Assembly: GCF_000622385.1 (NCBI RefSeq)
Contig: NZ_JASD01000008.1
Span: forward strand, 1,922,001 to 1,986,000
DNA length: 64,000 nt
Direction: 5' to 3'
Source of the DNA: Sulfitobacter noctilucicola
Lineage (GTDB): Bacteria; Pseudomonadota; Alphaproteobacteria; Rhodobacterales; Rhodobacteraceae
Shown in pieces: positions 44,019 to 52,432 of this stretch. The notes beneath the pieces were generated by a model. It did no database searches. It saw nothing but the letters and a program-made list of their open reading frames with translations, and was not told the origin of the DNA. Numbering within the stretch: position 1 is the first letter of the stretch; each line of letters begins with the position of its first letter. The translations under genes were made by a program, and so were the position numbers.

Positions 44019-44634
44019 GCGTCGCCTGTGTCGCTGCGCGCAATTCGTCCTCGGTGACGCCCTCGGCACATTCGACAATGCGAAGTCCGCCTTCAACCAC
44101 ATCAAGCACGCCAAGATTGGTAATGATGCGGTCCACAACACCCTTGCCTGTCAGTGGTAGAGTACATTCTTTCAGTACTTTGCTGTCGCCATGTTTGCTT
44201 GTGTGATCCATCACGACAATCACACGCCCCACACCTGCCACCAGATCCATGGCACCGCCCATGCCTTTGACCAGTTTGCCGGGGATCATCCAGTTTGCCA
44301 GATCACCGTTCTCTGCAACTTCCATGGCACCAAGGATAGCCGCTGCGATTTTACCGCCACGGATCATGCCAAACGACATCGCGCTGTCGAAGTAAGCCGT
44401 CCGCTTGAGTTCTGTGATCGTCTGCTTGCCTGCATTGATCAGATCGGGGTCCTCGTCTCCCTCGAAAGGGAAGGGCCCCATGCCCAACATGCCATTCTCG
44501 GACTGGAGAGTAATGTCTTTGTCGCCCACATAGTTCGCCACCAGCGTCGGAATACCGATGCCAAGGTTCACATACATACCGTCTTCAAGTTCCTGCGCAG
44601 CGCGCGCAGCCATTTGATTTCTGTCCCAGGCCAT
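44011..44634 (-). CDS. scoB: 3-oxoacid CoA-transferase subunit B
   Basis: A 207-residue beta subunit of the family I CoA transferases. The motif [12 protein letters not shown] (about residues 41-52) holds the Glu that forms the enzyme-CoA thioester, and GGAMDLVAG is also visible. With ScoA it moves CoA from succinyl-CoA to acetoacetate in ketone-body-like catabolism. Its start overlaps by one base the stop of an SGNH-like gene, and scoA lies 2 kb upstream. Confidence 0.93.
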   Translation of the reverse strand: MAWDRNQMAARAAQELEDGMYVNLGIGIPTLVANYVGDKDITLQSENGMLGMGPFPFEGDEDPDLINAGKQTITELKRTAYFDSAMSFGMIRGGKIAAAILGAMEVAENGDLANWMIPGKLVKGMGGAMDLVAGVGRVIVVMDHTSKHGDSKVLKECTLPLTGKGVVDRIITNLGVLDVVEGGLRIVECAEGVTEDELRAATQATLV

Positions 44635-45458
44635 CAGGCAATCCTTTCGGTTGGCGCGGTCTGTTCCCGAATACCGGAAACAAGACCCAAGTGGTTTTCG
44701 GCGTATTCGCAGAGCATGGCAAGGCCGAAGTCTGCGTTCATATGCCGGTGATCAATGTTCGCAAGCGTGCCGCCAGTTGCATCGGAGGCGCGGGTGGCAA
44801 ATTGCGATTTCGTTGCAAACGGGCCATCACAGAGTGTCGCAGGCTGACGCAACAGCCGATGACCTTCTGCCCTCAATGCGCGTTCGACTTCCTCAATCCA
44901 CAAATCAAACACGAGGTGCGCATCCGGATGCTCCCAGAATAGACGCAAAGTGTGAGCCAACGGGTAATCATCCCCCCGCTCCACGATGCTGCTGGCGGGA
45001 TAGGGGGCCATCGCGAAACTGGCGGCACGTCCGCAGTCACGGATCGCATCCACCGCTTCTTTCACGGAAGCCTGCGTCACGACCTGAATCGTTTCTTTCA
45101 CCATCTCTGTGCTGATAAGCCTTGCACGGCCAGTGCGGGCACCTTCGAGAATGTCGTGCTCTGACAGAAGTGCCGCGATGCTGTTAAAGGCAAACCGATG
45201 CCCCACCATCAGTAGTTGATCGTATTCAGTTGTGTCGACAACCTCTTGGCCATTGGTTTCGGTGACAAGCGCGCGGTCATCATCGTTCCGAAAATGCGGC
45301 GTGAAAATACCGGTGCCGTCCAGCTTTCCCATCAAGAACAAGGGCCCGCGCATTGCGAAATATTCGATTGTCAGATCGGAGCAGAGACTGCCAAACGTAT
45401 CGTGCGCGTTGCGGTAAGCACCGACATGGCTGGACCCTATGATCAAGGCGCGGGTCAT
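44634..45458 (-). CDS. SGNH-like hydrolase-fold protein, partner of GSCFA gene
   Basis: A 274-residue protein, apparently cytoplasmic. [15 protein letters not shown] at residues 6-20 resembles SGNH block I (nucleophile Ser), and [10 protein letters not shown] at about 236-245 resembles block V (Asp-x-x-His). I know no assigned substrate; acyl or acetyl transfer/hydrolysis is likely from the fold. It overlaps GSCFA by 4 bases at its start (ATGA) and scoB by 1 base at its stop, so it is translated within the CoA-transferase operon. Confidence 0.65.
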   Translation of the reverse strand: MTRALIIGSSHVGAYRNAHDTFGSLCSDLTIEYFAMRGPLFLMGKLDGTGIFTPHFRNDDDRALVTETNGQEVVDTTEYDQLLMVGHRFAFNSIAALLSEHDILEGARTGRARLISTEMVKETIQVVTQASVKEAVDAIRDCGRAASFAMAPYPASSIVERGDDYPLAHTLRLFWEHPDAHLVFDLWIEEVERALRAEGHRLLRQPATLCDGPFATKSQFATRASDATGGTLANIDHRHMNADFGLAMLCEYAENHLGLVSGIREQTAPTERIA

Positions 45459-46561
45459 TTGCGAAAAGCGTCCAGCAGTTCTTCTTCACAAATCACGTCG
45501 TCACTACGTGCGCTGTCTTGGGCCGCCAATCGCGCCCGCCGTGCGGCACGCCGTTCGATTCTCATTTGCTTTTCGGTCTTCTCGTCGATACCGCCATGGG
45601 CCTCAAGAAAGGTACGCATAACCTTGCGTACGCCAGCCGGTTTGACACTCCGCATGTTCGCCTCAAAGAACTCTCCTGCTGACGGATGAGAGGAAACGAT
45701 TTCAAAGCTGGGGAAATAGTCGACGTCAGCCAGATCTTCGGCCAACTCGCCTGCTACTGTACGCAGCACGGATTTGGAGTACATCGTCGCGGGTAGAACG
45801 TGATCGTTGCTGGCTGTTGCGGTCAAAGGCACTGGGCTGACGGTCAGCAAGAATTTCACATCCGGATTTGCAGCCTGAAAAATCTCACGTACTATGAGAA
45901 AGTCTTTACGGATATCGCGGGCACGGAAATTAACGAACTCGTGGACTTCCGGATCATATTCCCCGGCGATCGTGCCGGGTGCCGTTGGATAAATCGTCTT
46001 GCTGGGCCCATGTTGCCAAGTCTCGGTCAATCCAAGGGTAAAGACCACCATTCCCGTTTGCGTCACCGCTTCGCGCACCGCCCGTAGATGGTAGTGCCGC
46101 GCTTCCTCGACCAGTTCAGGTGATTTCAACCCACCCGGCGTCAATCCCGGGCGCAGCGCGTCATAGAACATCCCTTCCTTTTCCCAGACGGGATCGGCTG
46201 GTTTGAAGGTCCCGAAGGCTTCCTGCAATAACTGAAGGAATTGCCGCATGGTATAGATGTTGCCAAAACGCGCAGAGTACAGTTGATAGCCGTGTTTTTG
46301 CGCGACCTCTGCCGGCACGAAAGGGGGCAGGGGTTCGGTATCAAGCACATGATAACCGGCCTTCGCCAAGGCTCGTCCGACATGCTGCGCAAAACAGCTG
46401 CCTGCGGTAAAGATCGGCAGATCTTTGGTCACGGTATATTTAGGGCGGTAAATGTCCGGGGGCGGATAGGCGCCGGCCTCAACAACGCCAGCCCGCCAAA
46501 ACGCCCGATCTTCAAGCCCCTGATAGGGGCTCACAGTTTTGGGGGTGACGGGTTGCGACAT
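45455..46561 (-). CDS. GSCFA domain-containing protein
   Basis: A 368-residue protein of the GSCFA family, an SGNH-like group named for its motif, here FTAGSCFAQHVGR at residues 51-63. FTLGLTETW (about 174-182) would be the oxyanion block and SSHPSAGEFFE the His-bearing block. Members are found in Rhodobacteraceae and Bacteroidetes with unknown substrates. The C-terminal 40 residues are Arg-rich and disordered. It starts 9 bp after scoA and overlaps the SGNH-like gene. Confidence 0.88.
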   Translation of the reverse strand: MSQPVTPKTVSPYQGLEDRAFWRAGVVEAGAYPPPDIYRPKYTVTKDLPIFTAGSCFAQHVGRALAKAGYHVLDTEPLPPFVPAEVAQKHGYQLYSARFGNIYTMRQFLQLLQEAFGTFKPADPVWEKEGMFYDALRPGLTPGGLKSPELVEEARHYHLRAVREAVTQTGMVVFTLGLTETWQHGPSKTIYPTAPGTIAGEYDPEVHEFVNFRARDIRKDFLIVREIFQAANPDVKFLLTVSPVPLTATASNDHVLPATMYSKSVLRTVAGELAEDLADVDYFPSFEIVSSHPSAGEFFEANMRSVKPAGVRKVMRTFLEAHGGIDEKTEKQMRIERRAARRARLAAQDSARSDDVICEEELLDAFRK

Positions 46562-46570
46562 TTTCCGAAG

Positions 46571-47272
46571 TTACCCTTCGCGTTTACGGGTCGTGCGCTG
46601 TTCAATCCGCTTTTCGTGCTCGCCCTGAATGATCCGGTGCACATAGATGCCGGGCAGGTGGATCATATCGGGATCAAGCGACCCTGTCGGCACAATCTCT
46701 TCAACCTCGACCACGCAGACCTTGCCACACATAGCAGCAGGCGGGTTGAAGTTGCGCGCCGTTTTGCGGAACACCAGATTGCCGGTCTCGTCTGCTTTCC
46801 ATGCTTTGACGATAGACAGGTCTGCGACGATTCCTTCTTCGAGGATATAGTCCTCCCCGTTGAAGCTTTTCACTTCCTTGCCTTCGGCAATCACAGTGCC
46901 GACACCGGTTTTGGTGTAAAACCCCGGGATACCACAACCGCCAGCACGCATGCGCTCCGCCAGAGTGCCTTGGGGGTTAAACTCCAGCTCCAGTTCACCC
47001 GACAGATACTGGCGCATGAATTCGGCGTTTTCGCCCACATAAGAACTGATCATCTTTTTGACCTGACGGGTCTGCAACAGAATGCCGATACCGAAATCGT
47101 CCACACCAGCGTTGTTGGACGCGAAGGTAAGGTTCTTGGCACCGCTTTCCTTGATTGCCTGCAAAAGCAATTCCGGAATACCTGACAAGCCAAAGCCGCC
47201 TGCCGCAATCAGCATGCCATCCGACAGAACGCCCTCAAGCGCCTCAGCGGCTGATCCGTACACTTTCTTCAT
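46571..47272 (-). CDS. scoA: 3-oxoacid CoA-transferase subunit A
   Basis: A 233-residue alpha subunit of a family I CoA transferase, beginning MKKVYGSAAEAL, with the glycine-rich GGFGLSGIPELLLQ near residues 25-38 that binds CoA, and NPQGTLAERMRAGGCGIPGFYT near 100. It heads an operon scoA-GSCFA-SGNH-scoB-GNAT. Confidence 0.93.
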   Translation of the reverse strand: MKKVYGSAAEALEGVLSDGMLIAAGGFGLSGIPELLLQAIKESGAKNLTFASNNAGVDDFGIGILLQTRQVKKMISSYVGENAEFMRQYLSGELELEFNPQGTLAERMRAGGCGIPGFYTKTGVGTVIAEGKEVKSFNGEDYILEEGIVADLSIVKAWKADETGNLVFRKTARNFNPPAAMCGKVCVVEVEEIVPTGSLDPDMIHLPGIYVHRIIQGEHEKRIEQRTTRKREG

Positions 47273-47371
47273 GGGTGTTTCCCCTCTCGGCGGCTAAAAT
47301 AACGTAACCTTTTGTGACGCCGCGCGGGAGCAGTGTCAAACGCTTCGAGAGGAGAAAATGACAGTGCGTTA

Positions 47372-47935
47372 TCAGATGATCCGGACCTGCGTACCGACCG
47401 GGCAAAGCGCAAAGAGCTCTGCTATCTTTTCATTGTAGAGCCCGATACACCCGTCAGAGGACCGGCGCCCGATCTTTCGCGTGTCATGGGTCCCATGAAT
47501 AATGTAGGCAGGCCAGCTCAGGTACATCGCGTGGGTTCCAAGCGGGTTCGATGGACCAGGCGGCATATAGCGATATTCGGGAAACCGCTCCATCATGGAT
47601 GCGGTAGGGGTCCAGTCCGGCCCCTCTTTTTTGCGCACGATCTTTGTGTAGCCGCGTTTGGTCAACTCCTCGGTTGCGGGAACGGACGTCGGATATACGC
47701 GGTAGTCGCTGCCGTCAGCGTTCCAATAGTGTAATGCGCGCGACGTTGTGTCTGCCACGATCGCAGACGCGCCAAGCGTATCAAAGTGATCCTGCCAGTC
47801 CTGCGCGATAAAGCTTGTCATGTTGCGCCGCACACCAGCCAGTTCCGATGTCTCTGCGCGCAATATAGAAGGGGCGAAAACCATCGCCGCGCCGCTTGCC
47901 AAGATACCACGTCTTGTGAAAGTCCTGTTTGCCAT
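47372..47935 (-). CDS. L,D-transpeptidase (YkuD), Tat-exported
   Basis: A 187-residue protein with a twin-arginine signal (NRTFTRRGILASGAAMVFAP) and a YkuD catalytic domain. The active site reads HGTHD...GRRSSDGCIGLYNEK (about residues 148-173), with Cys as the nucleophile and His. The residue after GCI is Gly rather than the common Arg. It would make 3-3 cross-links in peptidoglycan or anchor proteins to it. Confidence 0.88.
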   Translation of the reverse strand: MANRTFTRRGILASGAAMVFAPSILRAETSELAGVRRNMTSFIAQDWQDHFDTLGASAIVADTTSRALHYWNADGSDYRVYPTSVPATEELTKRGYTKIVRKKEGPDWTPTASMMERFPEYRYMPPGPSNPLGTHAMYLSWPAYIIHGTHDTRKIGRRSSDGCIGLYNEKIAELFALCPVGTQVRII

Positions 47936-47980
47936 TGCTCTGCCTCTTGGGGTTAGTTTCCCTCAGCACTGTCATGTGCG

Positions 47981-48020
47981 GACCGGCCATTCAAATCACA
48001 AAAACATGAAGTGGCCGGTC
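47981..48020. promoter_or_regulatory. 9-bp inverted repeat between topA and L,D-transpeptidase genes
   Basis: GACCGGCCA (47981-47989) and TGGCCGGTC (48012-48020) pair perfectly across a 22-base A+T-rich spacer. On the minus strand the T-run is in the loop, not after the stem, so it is not a standard terminator. It may be an operator for the transpeptidase gene. Confidence 0.4.
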
Positions 48021-48046
48021 AGGCAGGGTTCACAATCCGAAAAATG

Positions 48047-50692
48047 TCAGTCGCTCTTTTTTGCGGCAGTTTTCTTGGCGGCAGATTTTTTAGCCGCCGG
48101 TGCTTTCTTGGCAGCGGGAGCCTTCTTTGCAGCGGCCTTCTTCTTTGGGGCGGCTTTCTTTTTGGCTGCGGGTTTCTTCTTGCCCGCCTTTTCGGCACGT
48201 TCATCAATCAGATGCACGGCCTGATCCATGGTCAGTTTTTCGGGATCGATCGTATCGGGGATGGTCGCATTGATCTTTTCCCACTTCACGTAAGGCCCGT
48301 ATTTGCCTTTCATGACATTCACCGGACCGCCCGCTGCCGGGTGTTCGCCCAACTCGCGCAAAGGCTTTGCAGCGGCACCGCGGCCGACACGGCTGGCAAC
48401 CTTCTCGGCCAGAAGCTGAACGGCACGGTTCATGCCTACGGTGAAAACCTCGTCAATATCAGACAGGTTGGCGTTGGTGCCGCCCCTGTCAGACGTGCTG
48501 GGCGCGTGCTTGAGGTAAGGGCCGTAGCGACCGATATTGGACCAGACCATGATCCCGTCCTCGGGATGCGGTCCGATCTCGCGCGGCAGGCTTAACAGCA
48601 TCAAGGCGCGGTCCAGCTCCAGCTCTTCGGGTTCCCAATCCTTGGGGACCGACTGGCGTGGCGGTTTCTTGTTTTCTTCCGTGACCTCTCCGCGCTGGAC
48701 ATAGGGACCGAAGCGTCCCTTGAAGACACGGATCTCGTCACCCTGATCGGTCCCCAACAGTTTACCTTCAGGGGGTATGGCGGATGCTTCCGCCTCGGGA
48801 TTGGGCGGACCGAAGGGACGGGTATACCGGCACTCTGGATAGGCTGAGCAACCGATAAAGGCACCGCCGGACCGTGCGGTCCGCATCGACAACCGGCCCT
48901 TCCCGCAATTGGGGCACAGGCGCGGATCGCTGCCGTCTTCCATGGGCGGGAATAGGTGTGGTTCCAATACCTCGTTGATTTTTTCCAGAACTTCGGTGAT
49001 GCGCAGATCGGCCGTCTCGGCGATTGCTGCAGAGAAATCACGCCAGAACCGGTTCAGCACTTCTTTATAATCCGCGTCGTTGGCGGAAACCTTATCAAGC
49101 TGGTCTTCCAGATCAGCGGTGAAGTCATAGCCGATATATTTGCGGAAATAGTTCTCTAGGAACGCCGTCACCAACCGCCCCTTGTCTTCGGGGATCAGAC
49201 GCTGGCCTTCGCGGCGCACATAGCCACGGTCCTGAATGGTTGTGACGATGCTGGCATAGGTCGAGGGGCGACCGATGCCCAGTTCTTCCATCCGCTTGAC
49301 CAGTGTGGCTTCGGTATAGCGTGGCGGCGGTTGGGTGAAGTGCTGCTCGGGCGTGACAGAGCGCTTGTCCATTTTGTCGCCCTGAGTGATCTGGGGCAGG
49401 CGCTTGTCGTCTTCGTCCACGACATCATCGCGGCCTTCTTCATAGACACGCAGGAAACCGTCGAAGGTAACAACTTGACCGTTTGCACGCAGGCCGACCT
49501 GACCGTCCTTGCTGCCGATCTCCACAACAGTGCGCTCAAGTCGGGCCGATTCCATCTGACAGGCCAAGGTGCGCTTCCAGATCAGATCGTAAAGCTTGGC
49601 CTGATCCTCTGACAACTTCAGCGCAGCTGCATCTTTTTCCATGTCCGTAGGACGCACACACTCGTGCGCTTCTTGGGCGTTCTTGGCTTTGTTCTTGTAG
49701 ATCCGTGGCTCTTTCGGAACATATTCCGCGCCGTAGCGATCCTTGATCGCGTCGCGGGCCATCGTCACGGCTTCGGGTGCCATGTCGATGCCATCTGTCC
49801 GCATATAAGTAATGTGTCCGGCCTCATAGAGGCGCTGGGCCGTCGACATCGTGGCCTTCGCTCCCATGCCGAACTTGCGGCTGGCTTCCTGCTGAAGGGT
49901 CGAGGTCATGAAAGGCGCTGAGGGATTGCGCGTCGCCGGCTTTGCTTCGACGCTTGTCACGCTCAAATCGCGCGAAGTGATTGCGGAAACGGCCAATTCG
50001 GCCTGCGTCGCATCTGCCAGATCGAATTTATCAAGCTTGTCGCCTGCCAATGTGACCAACCGCGCTTCGAATTCCTGACCGCGCGGTGTGGCAAGCAATG
50101 CCTTCACGCTCCAGTATTCACGATTGCGGAACGCTTCGATCTCCATCTCGCGCTCGACAATGATGCGCAGAGTGACGGATTGCACGCGGCCGGCGGATTT
50201 TGCACCGGGTAGCTTGCGCCACAGAACAGGCGAGAGGTTGAAGCCCACCAGATAATCAAGCGCACGGCGCGCGAGATAGGCTTCGACCAGTGGCATGTCG
50301 ACCTGACGGGGATTGTCCATCGCCTCGGTCACGGCCTTCTTGGTGATCTGGTTGAATACCACACGGCTGACAGGTGTATCTTTTTTGATCGACTTGCGCT
50401 TGGTCAATGCTTCTTGCAGGTGCCAACTGATCGCTTCGCCCTCACGGTCGGGGTCAGTTGCGAGGATCAGTGCATTGTCGTTCGCCAGCGCGTCGGCGAT
50501 GGCTTTGACGTGCTTTTTACTGTCGGAGGCGACCTCCCACTTCATGTCGAATTCGTTGTCTGTGTCGACCGAACCATCTTTGGGAGGCAGGTCCCGTACG
50601 TGCCCATAAGACGCGAGAACCGTGTAGTTATCGCCCAGATATTTGTTGATCGTTTTGGCCTTGGCCGGGGATTCGACGACAACTACGGGCAT
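48047..50692 (-). CDS. topA: DNA topoisomerase I
   Basis: An 881-residue type IA topoisomerase. The Toprim domain starts VVVVESPAKAKTINKYLGD; the catalytic Tyr lies in ITYMRTDG near residue 300; a Cys4 zinc ribbon follows (CPNCGKGRL, GCSAYPECRY, about 595-620), and several TOPRIM C-terminal repeats. The last 60 residues are almost all Lys, Ala and Pro (histone H1-like), a DNA-binding tail. ATG 50692 has AAGGTG upstream; a TTG-like extension is unlikely. Confidence 0.97.
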   Translation of the reverse strand: MPVVVVESPAKAKTINKYLGDNYTVLASYGHVRDLPPKDGSVDTDNEFDMKWEVASDSKKHVKAIADALANDNALILATDPDREGEAISWHLQEALTKRKSIKKDTPVSRVVFNQITKKAVTEAMDNPRQVDMPLVEAYLARRALDYLVGFNLSPVLWRKLPGAKSAGRVQSVTLRIIVEREMEIEAFRNREYWSVKALLATPRGQEFEARLVTLAGDKLDKFDLADATQAELAVSAITSRDLSVTSVEAKPATRNPSAPFMTSTLQQEASRKFGMGAKATMSTAQRLYEAGHITYMRTDGIDMAPEAVTMARDAIKDRYGAEYVPKEPRIYKNKAKNAQEAHECVRPTDMEKDAAALKLSEDQAKLYDLIWKRTLACQMESARLERTVVEIGSKDGQVGLRANGQVVTFDGFLRVYEEGRDDVVDEDDKRLPQITQGDKMDKRSVTPEQHFTQPPPRYTEATLVKRMEELGIGRPSTYASIVTTIQDRGYVRREGQRLIPEDKGRLVTAFLENYFRKYIGYDFTADLEDQLDKVSANDADYKEVLNRFWRDFSAAIAETADLRITEVLEKINEVLEPHLFPPMEDGSDPRLCPNCGKGRLSMRTARSGGAFIGCSAYPECRYTRPFGPPNPEAEASAIPPEGKLLGTDQGDEIRVFKGRFGPYVQRGEVTEENKKPPRQSVPKDWEPEELELDRALMLLSLPREIGPHPEDGIMVWSNIGRYGPYLKHAPSTSDRGGTNANLSDIDEVFTVGMNRAVQLLAEKVASRVGRGAAAKPLRELGEHPAAGGPVNVMKGKYGPYVKWEKINATIPDTIDPEKLTMDQAVHLIDERAEKAGKKKPAAKKKAAPKKKAAAKKAPAAKKAPAAKKSAAKKTAAKKSD

Positions 50693-50737
50693 ATAATTAA
50701 GCACCTTACGTGGATTTTACGGGCGGAGTTTACGGTG

Positions 50738-50747
50738 CCACATGTGG
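50738..50747. promoter_or_regulatory. 10-bp palindrome upstream of topA
   Basis: CCACATGTGG is a perfect palindrome 46-55 bases upstream of the topA start, in an otherwise featureless 199-bp gap after dprA. It could be an operator; chance is not excluded. Confidence 0.25.
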
Positions 50748-50891
50748 GATTGTCTGGGGTATTGTCAATGCGGCAGCTGCGGTTGGCCCTATCGAGGCAA
50801 AAGAAAGTACAGCGCCGGTACGGGTCATTGAAGCAGGGAGGGGCAGATTGAAAAAGGCCGTCGGGCGACAGCTGCGATGGGCGGTCACAGA

Positions 50892-52031
50892 TCAGCTGAC
50901 CTTGCTAAGCAACCCGCCGGGCTGGCGTGCGATCTGTCCATCCAATTCAAGGTCGACAAGCACCGGTGCCACCTGCGCCGCATCCACGCTTAAGTCACGG
51001 ATCAACTGGTCCTCAGCAACCGGAGAAGGGCCAAGACGGGATAGAATCTGTAGGTGCAGGGCTGCAGTTTCGCGCAACGTGCGGGCCGGTTTTTTCGGTG
51101 TTGTGGCACGTGCAGGCTTTTCCGGCAGCGTCGCCTCGCCCAGAACTTCAAGCACATCTGCGGCGGAGCGCACCAGCGTCGCCCCGTCGCGCAGCAACAT
51201 GTTGCACCCGGATGCCCGTGCATCAAAAGGGTGGCCCGGCACCGCAAGCACGTCACGGCCTTGGTCAAGCGCGTCGCGTGCAGTAATCAAGCTGCCGGAC
51301 TTTGCCGCCGCTTCTACGACTATGGTTGCGCGCGATAGGCCGGAAATGATCCGGTTCCGGCTGGGAAAATGCCGTGCCATAGGTTGCAGGCCCATAGCCT
51401 GTTCGGACAGGCGTAGGCCTGATTGTCCGATCGAACGTGCAAGTTCGGTATTCTCTGCCGGATACATGACATCGACGCCACCGGCTTGCACCGCGATTGT
51501 GCCAGTCTCCAAGGACGCGAGATGCGCTGCGGCATCCACGCCACGGGCCAAGCCTGACACAATAATGAATCCGGCAGCACCCAGATCACGTGCTAACGCC
51601 TTGGCCATGCGGGTCCCAAGCGATGACGCGTTGCGCGCACCGACCATTGAAATCATAGGGCGCGCCATCAACGCCACATTACCCAGACACCACAAGAAGG
51701 GGGGCGCATCATCAATGTCTGCCAGATTAGCGGGGTATGCGGCATCCCCCATGGCAACCAGCTTTGCCCCGACTGCACGGGCGGCTTTCAGCTCGGACCA
51801 GATGACACCTTCGGGACAAATCTGATAGCCTGATACGCCCGCGGCACGCGCCACCTCCGGCAGCGCGGCCAGCGCATTCTGCGCAGTGCCATGTTCAGTC
51901 AGCAATCGTTTATACGTCGCTATGCCGACCCGGCGCGAGCGCAACAAACGAAGCCGGGCAAACTGTTCGTCTTCCGGGGTGGGTGGGAGTGGGGGGTGAG
52001 TGGAAGAAGGATAGTGCTCCTTGTCAGTCAT
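50892..52031 (-). CDS. dprA: DNA-processing protein DprA
   Basis: A 379-residue protein that loads RecA on incoming ssDNA. It has an N-terminal SAM-like helical domain, a Rossmann fold with VGARNASSLGTRMAKALARD (about residues 130-150) and SGLARGVDAAAH (about 160-171), GGVDVMYPAEN (about 183), and a C-terminal winged helix (LVDLELDGQIARQPGG). This implies natural-transformation capacity or remnants of it. Confidence 0.95.
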   Translation of the reverse strand: MTDKEHYPSSTHPPLPPTPEDEQFARLRLLRSRRVGIATYKRLLTEHGTAQNALAALPEVARAAGVSGYQICPEGVIWSELKAARAVGAKLVAMGDAAYPANLADIDDAPPFLWCLGNVALMARPMISMVGARNASSLGTRMAKALARDLGAAGFIIVSGLARGVDAAAHLASLETGTIAVQAGGVDVMYPAENTELARSIGQSGLRLSEQAMGLQPMARHFPSRNRIISGLSRATIVVEAAAKSGSLITARDALDQGRDVLAVPGHPFDARASGCNMLLRDGATLVRSAADVLEVLGEATLPEKPARATTPKKPARTLRETAALHLQILSRLGPSPVAEDQLIRDLSVDAAQVAPVLVDLELDGQIARQPGGLLSKVS

Positions 52032-52056
52032 CCCGGATCTCCGTCTGTTGCTGGAA

Positions 52057-52383
52057 TCACATATAGGCCGCGTTGGTTAACAGGGCATGAATGGAATTCG
52101 GAGATTGAAGTTCAAATGCCGCGCGGGCCAGTGCTGTAGAGATTGCTGCGTTGCGCTGACAGGCATGCGCATTAGCAAAGCCCAACCGCAGGGCATCCGA
52201 CCGCGCGCAATCGCAGGTAACAACGGGAGGGGTATTCTGAACGGTGCATTTAACTTTACCACGGCGGATTGAAAGATGCGCAAGACCGACAGGCAGCGAC
52301 CGTACAAAAAGTACGACGGCGGTGCCGATTGAAAACCCTAATACCGGTGGAAGGGGCAAGGTGCCCAAGGCCACAAACCCCAA
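52057..52383 (-). CDS. Putative small membrane protein between tldD and dprA
   Basis: A frame of 108 residues fills the gap between tldD (50 bases upstream) and dprA (25 bases downstream), same strand. A hydrophobic stretch (PPVLGFSIGTAVVLFV) is followed by a Cys-containing tail (CTVQ, TCDCARSDA, ACQRN). Codon use is like neighbouring genes and it has no rare-codon bias. The start is unclear: TTG 52383 or GTG 52374, and the frame stays open upstream past the tldD stop. I recognise no family. Confidence 0.5.
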   Translation of the reverse strand: MGFVALGTLPLPPVLGFSIGTAVVLFVRSLPVGLAHLSIRRGKVKCTVQNTPPVVTCDCARSDALRLGFANAHACQRNAAISTALARAAFELQSPNSIHALLTNAAYM

Positions 52384-52432
52384 TCCCCCGAACGCATATT
52401 CAATTGGCCATCCTGAATTGTATGAAGGGCGC

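Noticed and set aside
43680..44141. Intact 153-codon minus-strand gene after scoB
   Set aside because: Its start lies inside scoB and its C-terminus is out of the family's frame; it is better explained as a frameshifted GNAT starting at 44018.
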